Source: Candidatus Eiseniibacteriota bacterium (GTDB lineage: Bacteria > Eisenbacteria > RBG-16-71-46). From it: DNA of 10,900 nucleotides. Under the pieces are notes generated by a model, which saw only the letters and a program-made list of their open reading frames with translations, ran no database searches and was not told the origin of the DNA. Shown one piece after another: positions 1 through 5,937 of this stretch; within the stretch, counting starts at the first letter, position 1; each line of letters opens with the position of its first letter. The translations under genes were made by a program, and so were the position numbers. The stretch covers positions 1 to 10,900 of the forward strand of contig VBPB01000149.1 of assembly GCA_005893365.1 (NCBI GenBank), written 5' to 3'.

Positions 1-2
1 TC

Positions 3-1430
3 GAGCAGGACTTCGCCGCCCCGCCCCGCGATGACGACGCCGCGCGCACGCGGCGGGAGGGTGCCGCCTCCGGCCCGACCGCGAACGATGTGGGACGACT
101 CCAATCCCGCGCCGATCAGCCGTCCGCCTCGACGCGCGCCGAGGAGAAGGACAAGTTCGCGGCACCGTCCGTGGGCGGCAAGCGCGAGCGCGCGGCGATC
201 GTCCCGCCGTCCGCCCCCGCGGGTGCCGCCAACGAGCGCAAAGCCTTCGCTGCAGCACCCGCGGCGCCGGCTCCGGGCACGGCGGCGCCGGGGCGCGCCG
301 TCGAGGTGAGACGCAACGCGGCGGGCGAGGAGGTGCCGGTGCGCACGCCCGTCACGCCGCCGGCGCATCCCTCCGTCACGACCACCGACGAGTTGTCGAA
401 GGCGCGCAAGAAGCTCGCCGCCGAGCCGCTGCGCGATGCGCTCGAGCGCGAGACGAGTAGTGCCACCTTGCGCGGCGGACGGAAGCCCGCGAGCGCGGCC
501 CTCGGCGAGACGCAGTCGGCCCCGCCCGCGGCCAAGCCTCAGGCCCTGGAGGCCCCGCTCGCCTCGTCGGCGCCGGCGGGCGCGGCCCCGGGTGCTCGAG
601 GTCAGGCGGATCTGGAGCCTCCGGCGACGGGCGAGGCGCGCGCGTGCGGCGTGGTGCTGGACGCGATGGAGCGTCCGATCGTGCGTGCCCAGGTGATGCT
701 CACCGACCTGGGTCGCGTCACCGCCACCGACCAAGGCGGACACTTCTGCCTCGAGGCGCCGGTGGGCGAGCACCCGGTCTCGGTGATGGCGTTGGGATTC
801 GCGCCGCGGCGTCAGACGCTGCGCTTCGGCGGCGAGCCGGCCGCGGCCCGCATGGTCCTCGACCCGGTGCCGGTGCTGGATCAGAAGCGCCCGCTGCCGC
901 AGCGCGTGCCGCCGCGCCAGATCGTGCGCCCGACGCCCACGCCGGCCAAGGAGGTCTCCATGTCGCTCCGCATCAGTTCATCGGCCTTCAAGCCCAACGG
1001 TGCGATCCCGGCGCGCCACACCTGCGACGGCGAGGATGTCTCGCCTCCGCTCGCCTGGACCGGCATCCCGGCCGGCACGCGCAGTCTCGTCCTGATCGTC
1101 GACGACCCGGACGCGCCCGACCCGGCGGCGCCCAAGATGACCTGGGTGCACTGGGTGCTCTACGACCTGCCGCCCTCGGCGACCGGGCTGGCCGAGCACG
1201 CGACCACCAAGACGCTGCCCGCCGGCACGCGCGAGGGGCTCAACGACTGGAAGCAGCCGGGCTGGCGCGGCCCGTGCCCGCCCATCGGCCGGCATCGCTA
1301 CTTCTTCAAGCTCTACGCGCTCGACACCACGCTCGCGATCACGGGCGCCGACAAGGGCATGGTGACACGGGCCATGCAGGGGCACATCCTGGCCCACGCC
1401 GAGCAGGTGGGCACCTACGCGAAGAAGTAG
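3..1430 (+). CDS. Partial Ala/Pro-rich protein with carboxypeptidase-regulatory-like domain, in frame with a PEBP domain
   Basis: The reading frame is open from base 3 to the TAG at 1428-1430, so the gene starts upstream of the window. The first ~200 codons are a low-complexity Ala/Pro/Arg/Glu-rich stretch, probably a disordered linker. At about 640-855 comes a compact domain reading ACGVVLD...TDQGGHFCLEAPVGEHPVSV, which fits the carboxypeptidase-regulatory-like beta-sandwich. Its two cysteines (codons at 645 and 747) could pair if the domain lies outside the cytoplasm. A Pro/Arg-rich tail leads without a stop into a complete PEBP domain beginning at 960. In related architectures such domains follow an anti-sigma-factor-like membrane segment, but that part is outside the window, so this is inference. 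Either this is a true fusion, or two coding sequences share a frame because the first has no stop of its own. The open frame is clear; the function is unknown. Confidence 0.65.
   Translation, partial: EQDFAAPPRDDDAARTRREGAASGPTANDVGRLQSRADQPSASTRAEEKDKFAAPSVGGKRERAAIVPPSAPAGAANERKAFAAAPAAPAPGTAAPGRAVEVRRNAAGEEVPVRTPVTPPAHPSVTTTDELSKARKKLAAEPLRDALERETSSATLRGGRKPASAALGETQSAPPAAKPQALEAPLASSAPAGAAPGARGQADLEPPATGEARACGVVLDAMERPIVRAQVMLTDLGRVTATDQGGHFCLEAPVGEHPVSVMALGFAPRRQTLRFGGEPAAARMVLDPVPVLDQKRPLPQRVPPRQIVRPTPTPAKEVSMSLRISSSAFKPNGAIPARHTCDGEDVSPPLAWTGIPAGTRSLVLIVDDPDAPDPAAPKMTWVHWVLYDLPPSATGLAEHATTKTLPAGTREGLNDWKQPGWRGPCPPIGRHRYFFKLYALDTTLAITGADKGMVTRAMQGHILAHAEQVGTYAKK
948..954 (+). promoter_or_regulatory. 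Strong internal Shine-Dalgarno for the PEBP start
   Basis: AAGGAGG lies five bases before the ATG at 960 and is a near-ideal anti-16S match. It sits inside the open frame of the upstream protein, where it encodes Lys-Glu followed by part of Val. It is the main reason to propose independent translation of the PEBP protein from 960. Confidence 0.7.
960..1430 (+). CDS. YbhB/YbcL family Raf kinase inhibitor-like protein (PEBP)
   Basis: Translation from 960 gives 156 residues, the usual length of bacterial phosphatidylethanolamine-binding-protein homologues such as E. coli YbhB and YbcL. Family motifs are intact: DVSPPL at 26-31, DDPDAP at 48-53, the WVHWVLYDLP strand at 62-71, and GPCPPIGRHRYFF starting near 104. 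The Asp, His and Arg residues that line the small anion-binding pocket are in these motifs. There is no signal peptide from this start, so the free protein would be cytoplasmic, as YbhB is. The cellular role of bacterial members is poorly defined; binding of small phosphorylated ligands is assumed by homology. The start is supported by AAGGAGG at 948-954. The same frame is open upstream, so a longer fused form (bases 3-1430) may also exist. The family assignment is near certain; the start is less so. Confidence 0.9.
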   Translation: MSLRISSSAFKPNGAIPARHTCDGEDVSPPLAWTGIPAGTRSLVLIVDDPDAPDPAAPKMTWVHWVLYDLPPSATGLAEHATTKTLPAGTREGLNDWKQPGWRGPCPPIGRHRYFFKLYALDTTLAITGADKGMVTRAMQGHILAHAEQVGTYAKK

Positions 1431-1439
1431 TCGGGGCGC

Positions 1440-1453
1440 GGCGGCGAGCCGCC
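1440..1453 (+). other. Small GC hairpin after the PEBP stop
   Basis: GGCGG at 1440-1444 can pair with CCGCC at 1449-1453 around a CGAG loop, ten bases after the stop. There is no T tract, and five-base GC stems are common at this composition. It may help transcription end here, but the evidence is weak. Confidence 0.2.
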
Positions 1454-1554
1454 GGCGGTGCGGCTCCTCGCGACCCTCGCGGCTGCGACCCGCCGCGGTC
1501 TCCGCGCAGATTCCCCTTGAGTCGGGCCCCCCCGTCGGCCACGCTGCCTCGTTC

Positions 1555-1577
1555 CATCGCGACCCCCCGTCGCGATG
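1555..1577 (+). promoter_or_regulatory. Perfect 9-bp inverted repeat upstream of the OPT transporter gene
   Basis: CATCGCGAC at 1555-1563 and GTCGCGATG at 1569-1577 are exact reverse complements separated by five C bases. The element ends 28 bases before the GTG start of the transporter gene. It could be an operator-like dyad, a leader hairpin or part of a factor-dependent terminator. No T tract follows, so a classical intrinsic terminator is unlikely. The symmetry is directly visible; the role is unknown. Confidence 0.4.
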
Positions 1578-1605
1578 CCTTCACCGAGCATGATGAGGTC
1601 TGGCC

Positions 1606-3573
1606 GTGGCCACCGAGACCATTCCCGCCGTCGAGACCCCGCAAACGCCTGAAGAGATCGAGCGCCACTGGTTCGAGAACGTCTACCAGGGCGACAAGAT
1701 GAAGCAGCTGACGCCGCGCGCCCTCATCATGGGCATGCTGCTCGGCGGGTTCATGTCGGTCTCCAACATCTATGTCGGGCTCAAGGCGGGCTGGGGGCTG
1801 GGGGTGGCGATCACCTCCTGCATCCTGGCCTTCGCCATCTTCGCCACGCTCCACCGGGTCCTGCCCAAGCTGTTCCCGCCGTTCAGCATCCTCGAGAACA
1901 ACGCCATGCAGTCGGCCGCCTCGGCCGGCGGCTATATGACCGGGGCGGGCCTGGTCAACGCCATCCCGGCGCTCATGATGCTCAACCCGGCCGCGGTGCC
2001 GGGCATGTGGGTGCTGATGGCGTGGATCCTGATCATCTCCTGGCTGGGCGTGTTCCTGGCCGTGCCGGCCAAGCGCCAGATGATCAACATCGAGCAGCTG
2101 CGCTTCCCGAGCGGCATCGCCGCGGCGACCACCATGCGCACGCTGCACGGGACGGGGGGTGCGGCGGCCAACCGTCAGGCGCGCTCGCTGGGCCTCGCCC
2201 TGCTGTTCGGATCACTCCTCACCTGGTTCCGCGACGCGGACGCCAAGTGGATCAAGGTCTCCGAGTGGGGCCGCGGCTTCGGCTGGGCGCGGGTCGCCCC
2301 CGGCGAGTCGCTGCCCCGCTGGCTCGCGACACCGCTCTCGTGGATCCAGTACCCGCACGTGCCCGGCAACTGGCTGCCGATGGACTGGCGGATCGGCAAG
2401 TACCGGCTGCAGCAGGACCTGACACTCTCGTTCGAGGGCTCGCTGCTGTTCGTCGCCGCGGGCGCCATCATGGGATTCCGGCAGGCGTGGAGCCTGATGC
2501 TGGGCACGGTGCTCAACTACGCGGTGCTGGTGCCGATCATGCTCTCGGCCGGCGTCATCCCCGAGACCGGGGCGGGGGCGTTCCGGCGCATCTCGACCTG
2601 GAGCCTCTGGATCGGCGTCCCGATGATGTTCACCTCGGGACTGCTGCTGTTCATCGTGCAGTGGAAGTCGGTGGTGCGGGCCTTCAGCACCATCACCGCC
2701 ATGTTCCAGCCGCGTCACGACGACAAGGCGGACCCGATGGAGCAGATCGAGGTGCCGGGCTCGTGGTTCATCGGCGGCTACGCCGTGCTGGGGGCGGCGT
2801 CGATCTGGATGGGCCACCACTTCTTCCACATCCACTGGTGGATGGGGGTCCTCGCCGTCCTCATGACCTTCCTGCTGGTGGTGGTCGCCTCGCGCGCGAC
2901 CGGCGAGACCGACATCACGCCGACCGGACCGCTCAGCAAGGTGACGCAGCTCACCTTCGGGGCGTTGGCCCCCGGGAACATCACCACCAACCTCATGACC
3001 GCCAACATCACCGCCGGCGCGTGCAGCCACGCCGGCGACCTGCTCACCGACTTGAAGAGCGGCTACCTGCTGGGGGCCCAGCCGCGGCAACAGTTCATCG
3101 CCCAGTTCTTCGGCGTGCTGGCCGGGGCGGTGGTGGTGGTGCCAGTGTTCTTCATCCTGGTGCCCAACGCCTCGGTGCTGGGGACCGACCAGTGGCCGGC
3201 GCCCGCGGCCCAGGTCTGGCGCGGCGTCGCCGAGCTGCTCGCCAAGGGCGTCTCGGCGCTCCATCCCACCGCGCGCATCGGGCTGGCCATCGGCGCGGCG
3301 GTGGGCATCCTCATCCCGCTGCTCGAGCTGGCGTTCCCCAAGCAGAAGAAGTTCATCCCCTCCGCGACCGGGCTCGGGCTCGCCTTCACCATCACCGGCT
3401 ACTACTCGGTCTCGATGTTCATCGGCGCCCTCGCGGCACTCATGCTGCACAAGGCGAAGCCGAAGCTGGCCGAAGAGTACGTGGTGCCGGTCTCCTCGGG
3501 CATCATCGCCGGAGAGAGTCTGATGGGGGTCCTCATCGCCCTGCTGGTGGTCAAGGGAGTGCTGGGGTCCTGA
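1606..3573 (+). CDS. OPT family oligopeptide transporter
   Basis: This 655-residue integral membrane protein fits the oligopeptide transporter (OPT) family, which in bacteria uses cation symport to import peptides or, in some branches, metal chelates. A cytoplasmic-looking N-terminus (about 1-37) precedes many hydrophobic segments across the whole length. Family-like motifs include LTPRA followed by NIYVGLKAGW (54-63), RFPSGIAAA from residue 166, an Asn/Gln-rich ENNAMQS segment, and GDLLTDLKSGYLLGA from residue 477. The GTG start at 1606 has GAGG at 1595-1598, seven bases upstream. A His-rich HHFFHIH stretch at 404-410 is unusual and could touch a metal. The neighbours are unrelated and there is no adjacent peptidase, so the substrate is open. 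A 9-bp inverted repeat lies just upstream. The family call is strong; the substrate is not known. Confidence 0.95.
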   Translation: MATETIPAVETPQTPEEIERHWFENVYQGDKMKQLTPRALIMGMLLGGFMSVSNIYVGLKAGWGLGVAITSCILAFAIFATLHRVLPKLFPPFSILENNAMQSAASAGGYMTGAGLVNAIPALMMLNPAAVPGMWVLMAWILIISWLGVFLAVPAKRQMINIEQLRFPSGIAAATTMRTLHGTGGAAANRQARSLGLALLFGSLLTWFRDADAKWIKVSEWGRGFGWARVAPGESLPRWLATPLSWIQYPHVPGNWLPMDWRIGKYRLQQDLTLSFEGSLLFVAAGAIMGFRQAWSLMLGTVLNYAVLVPIMLSAGVIPETGAGAFRRISTWSLWIGVPMMFTSGLLLFIVQWKSVVRAFSTITAMFQPRHDDKADPMEQIEVPGSWFIGGYAVLGAASIWMGHHFFHIHWWMGVLAVLMTFLLVVVASRATGETDITPTGPLSKVTQLTFGALAPGNITTNLMTANITAGACSHAGDLLTDLKSGYLLGAQPRQQFIAQFFGVLAGAVVVVPVFFILVPNASVLGTDQWPAPAAQVWRGVAELLAKGVSALHPTARIGLAIGAAVGILIPLLELAFPKQKKFIPSATGLGLAFTITGYYSVSMFIGALAALMLHKAKPKLAEEYVVPVSSGIIAGESLMGVLIALLVVKGVLGS

Positions 3574-3590
3574 CCCGCGGTTGACGCGGG
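3574..3590 (+). terminator. Possible terminator hairpin after the OPT gene
   Basis: CCCGCG (3574-3579) and CGCGGG (3585-3590) form a perfect six-base stem with a GTTGA loop, beginning at the first base after the stop codon. No T run follows, so termination would need a factor, or the hairpin may only protect the transcript 3' end. It is one of three hairpins in this 136-base gap. Confidence 0.3.
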
Positions 3591-3616
3591 CGTCCCCGCC
3601 AAGCCCATGCCCTGCC

Positions 3617-3634
3617 GCGGGATGCCCGTCCCGC
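3617..3634 (+). other. GC hairpin in the OPT/toroid gap
   Basis: GCGGGA (3617-3622) and TCCCGC (3629-3634) pair perfectly around a TGCCCG loop. It is the middle of three six-base hairpins between 3574 and 3658. Function is unknown. Confidence 0.2.
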
Positions 3635-3642
3635 CGAATCGC

Positions 3643-3658
3643 GGGCTCATGAGAGCCC
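3643..3658 (+). other. GC hairpin upstream of the toroid protein gene
   Basis: GGGCTC (3643-3648) and GAGCCC (3653-3658) pair around ATGA. The dyad lies about 50 bases before the next start codon, so it could be part of that gene's leader or an operator. A run of C bases, not T, follows. Confidence 0.2.
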
Positions 3659-3709
3659 CCCGGGCCGCCGATACCTCCCCATCGGACCTATTCCCGACGG
3701 AGGACACGC

Positions 3710-4834
3710 GTGCATCTGCTCGCCATCTGTCTCGCCCTGACTGCGGCATCGCCACCGGCGGATGACCGCGCTCTGTACGACCGCGCGTGCCAGCAGGTGG
3801 CGGCGGCCTTCGACAGCGCCCGCGGCGGCTTCGTCGCCAGGTCCCATGTCCCGAGCGACGCGGCGGTCGAGCTGGGGTTGCTCCGCGGCCGGCAGGCGGG
3901 CTCCGAGGCGTGGCGTGATCAGGCACTGGCCACCATCGCCTGGTCCCGCTGCCTCCGCGACACGCTGACCGGAGGGTTCGTGGCCGGCGGCGGCAACGAC
4001 GAGCCGACCGATGCCCACGCGCAGAAGTCCGCGTCGGTCAATGCCCGGCGGCTCGAGAACCTGAACGACGCCTGGCACCTCACCGAGGCGGCGGGCTACC
4101 AGCGGGACGCCGCCCGCGTCGTGGACTTCTTCGACCGGGCGCTGCTCGATGGGCGCGGCGGATTCCTCGCCGGGCAGGGCACCGATCTCGAACTGGTCCC
4201 GGACGCCAACGGCCTCGCCATCCACGCCTGGTTGGGGTGGGCGGCCGCCACGCGCGACACGATGCGGCGCAACTTCGGCTTCCGGAGCCTCGACCGGGTG
4301 TGGCAGCAGTGCTGGATGCCCGACATCGGTCTGGTGCGACGGGGCATGTTCGGCGAGGTGCTCGCGCCGCCACAACTCGTCGACCAGGTCGAGGTGGGCC
4401 GCGCGCTCGTCCTCGCCGCCCGGCTGATGGATGGCCGCGCCGACCAGGACCACGCCCGCATGCTGGGCGATCTCCTGGTGACGCGCTTCCAGGACCCCGA
4501 GCGCGGGGGCTTCAGCGCGCGCTGGGAGCCGACGGGCAAGGGGACCGCCAAGCGGTCCGGCCGCTCCTCGGCGGACAACGCCCGTGCCGCCCGCTTCCTG
4601 TGCGAGCTGACTACGCTCACCGGCGACACCAAGTACCGTGACGCCGCGCGGCGCGCGTGGGGCGATCTCGCCCGCGAGCTCGACAAGCCGTCGCTCGACG
4701 CCGCCGACTGGGCGCTGGCGCTCGAGGCGGCGCTGGAGCCGGCGCTCCCGGACCGGCCGCAGTGGCCGACCGCGGCGGAGCGGACGACGCCGCCCGAGTG
4801 GCGGCCGATGAACTTCAAGGTCGCCGGCAACTAG
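3710..4834 (+). CDS. Exported alpha/alpha-toroid protein resembling the YyaL C-terminal domain
   Basis: The 374-residue product starts at GTG 3710 with GGAGG at 3699-3703, six bases upstream. Residues 1-14 are a short hydrophobic stretch ending in TAASPP, so a short Sec signal peptide is plausible. The mature part looks like an (alpha/alpha) toroid: GGF turns recur at 39-41, 88-90, 150-152 and 266-268, with helical stretches between them. The segment SADNARAARFLCELTTLTGD near the C-terminus resembles the conserved Asn-containing motif of the YyaL / spermatogenesis-associated protein 20 group, in which a thioredoxin-like domain normally comes first. That domain is absent here. Similar folds occur in glycoside hydrolases and N-acylglucosamine 2-epimerases, so a sugar-processing role is possible, but no catalytic residues can be assigned. 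Short gaps with hairpins on both sides suggest a single-gene transcript. That the gene is real is highly likely; its function is unknown. Confidence 0.85.
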   Translation: MHLLAICLALTAASPPADDRALYDRACQQVAAAFDSARGGFVARSHVPSDAAVELGLLRGRQAGSEAWRDQALATIAWSRCLRDTLTGGFVAGGGNDEPTDAHAQKSASVNARRLENLNDAWHLTEAAGYQRDAARVVDFFDRALLDGRGGFLAGQGTDLELVPDANGLAIHAWLGWAAATRDTMRRNFGFRSLDRVWQQCWMPDIGLVRRGMFGEVLAPPQLVDQVEVGRALVLAARLMDGRADQDHARMLGDLLVTRFQDPERGGFSARWEPTGKGTAKRSGRSSADNARAARFLCELTTLTGDTKYRDAARRAWGDLARELDKPSLDAADWALALEAALEPALPDRPQWPTAAERTTPPEWRPMNFKVAGN

Positions 4835-4867
4835 GATTAGCCCGGGGCCTGCGACTCCCGCGCGCTC

Positions 4868-4881
4868 CGAGCGTGCGCTCG
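4868..4881 (+). other. Weak hairpin between the toroid gene and the polysaccharide operon
   Basis: CGAGC (4868-4872) pairs with GCTCG (4877-4881) around GTGC. It lies after the toroid stop and before the proposed promoter at 4893, where a terminator would be expected. There is no T tract and support is weak. Confidence 0.2.
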
Positions 4882-4892
4882 CGCCCATCCGT

Positions 4893-4922
4893 TTGACCCC
4901 GGCCCGACGCACCGCTTACGGT
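4893..4922 (+). promoter_or_regulatory. Candidate sigma70-type promoter for the polysaccharide operon
   Basis: TTGACC at 4893-4898 matches five of six bases of the -35 consensus. TACGGT at 4917-4922, after an 18-base spacer, has the key first, second and last bases of the -10 hexamer. This TTGAC...TA-GGT form is common in high-GC bacteria. Transcription would start near 4929, giving a leader of roughly 35 bases before the ATG at 4966. Placement just ahead of the first gene of a co-directional cluster supports it, but it is a consensus match only. Confidence 0.45.
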
Positions 4923-4953
4923 AGGCGACCCTTCCCGCCACCACCGTCCGTCC

Positions 4954-4960
4954 GGAGGAG
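4954..4960 (+). promoter_or_regulatory. Strong Shine-Dalgarno of the first operon gene
   Basis: GGAGGAG lies five bases before the ATG at 4966 and fixes that start. Confidence 0.7.
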
Positions 4961-4965
4961 CGTCC

Positions 4966-5919
4966 ATGCGCCGCGTGCTCGTGACCGGGGTCACCGGATT
5001 CGCCGGCAGCCACCTGGTGGACTACCTGCTGACCCGCGGCGACTGCGAGATCTTCGGCACCCGGCGCTGGCGCAGCCGCACCGAGAACATCGAGCACTTC
5101 CCGGACACGGTGACGATCGTCGAGTGCGACCTGCGCGACGCCTCCTCGACGCGCGACACGCTCGAGCGCCTGCGGCCCGACTGGATCTTCCACCTGGCGG
5201 CCCAGTCGTTCGTGCCCACCTCGTGGAGCGCCCCGACCGAGTCGCTCACCACCAACGTCTTGGGCCAGCTCAACATCTTCGAGGCGGTGCGGCGGGTGAA
5301 CCTAAAATGCCGGATCCAGCTCGCCTGCTCGAGCGAGGAATACGGGATGGTGTTCCCCGACGAGGTGCCGATCCGCGAGGCCAATCCGCTGCGCCCGCTC
5401 TCGCCCTACGCCGTGAGCAAGGTCGCGCAGGACATGCTCGGCTACCAGTACTGGATGTCCTGGCAGGTGGACAACGTCCGCACCCGGGGCTTCAACCACG
5501 AGGGGCCGCGGCGCGGGCCGGTGTTCGTGGCGTCGGACTTCGCCAAGCAGATCGCCGACATCGAGAAGGGGTTGAAGCCCCCGGTGCTGAGCGTCGGCAA
5601 TCTCGAGGCGCAGCGCGACTTCACCGACGTGCGCGACATGGTGCGCGCCTACTGGCTGGCGCTCGAGAAGTGCGCGCCGGGCGAGGCGTACAACATCTGC
5701 AGCGGCCGGGCGTGGACCATCCGCAAGCTGCTCGACCATCTGCTGGGGATGACCTCGGCCAAGATCGAGGTGCGCCAGGACCCGGCGCGCCTGCGCCCGA
5801 GCGACGTCCCGATCCTGCTCGGCGACAACACCAAGTTCGTCCAGGCGACCGGATGGCAGCCCACCATCCCCTTCGAGCAGACGCTGAAGGACATGCTGGA
5901 GTACTGGCGCAGCCGCTGA
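4966..5919 (+). CDS. Sugar-nucleotide SDR of the GDP-mannose 4,6-dehydratase / GDP-6-deoxymannose reductase group
   Basis: This 317-residue extended short-chain dehydrogenase has a Rossmann glycine motif at 8-14 (GVTGFAG), a following acidic strand (CDLRD), HLAAQSF, and the catalytic Tyr148 and Lys152 in SPYAVSK. The active-site loop reads SSEEYG (122-127), aligning with TSELYG of GMD, so Glu124 is in the dehydratase position and Ser replaces Thr. RTRGFNHEGPRRG, DFTDVRDMVRAYW and RPSDVPILLGD place it in the GMD/RMD subfamily, acting on GDP-linked hexoses. The N-terminal signature GQDGSYL of classical GMD is absent, and the length is nearer to the ~300-320 residues of reductases. A role making a GDP-6-deoxyhexose such as GDP-rhamnose is likely, but whether it is the dehydratase or the reductase cannot be settled. 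It opens the operon behind a plausible promoter. Two A-ended codons (CTA AAA at 5302-5307) are odd for this gene. Confidence 0.93.
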   Translation: MRRVLVTGVTGFAGSHLVDYLLTRGDCEIFGTRRWRSRTENIEHFPDTVTIVECDLRDASSTRDTLERLRPDWIFHLAAQSFVPTSWSAPTESLTTNVLGQLNIFEAVRRVNLKCRIQLACSSEEYGMVFPDEVPIREANPLRPLSPYAVSKVAQDMLGYQYWMSWQVDNVRTRGFNHEGPRRGPVFVASDFAKQIADIEKGLKPPVLSVGNLEAQRDFTDVRDMVRAYWLALEKCAPGEAYNICSGRAWTIRKLLDHLLGMTSAKIEVRQDPARLRPSDVPILLGDNTKFVQATGWQPTIPFEQTLKDMLEYWRSR

Positions 5920-5937
5920 GGCGCGCGCCGTGAGGCG

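Noticed and set aside
31..640. Repeat-like Ala/Pro/Arg-rich DNA at the window start
   Set aside because: No fixed repeat unit can be found. The pattern reflects low-complexity protein sequence and GC bias, not tandem or CRISPR repeats.
2007..3584. Long plus-strand frame overlapping the OPT gene
   Set aside because: Its translation is Arg/Gly/His/Pro-rich without hydrophobic segments, while the overlapping frame encodes a clear OPT transporter.
3582..3587. TTGACG as a -35 box for the toroid gene
   Set aside because: It sits inside the post-OPT hairpin and no -10-like hexamer follows at 16-19 bases.
3647..4912. Minus-strand frame opposite the toroid protein gene
   Set aside because: The plus-strand frame has a Shine-Dalgarno, a signal-peptide-like start and repeated GGF motifs; the minus-strand product has none of these.
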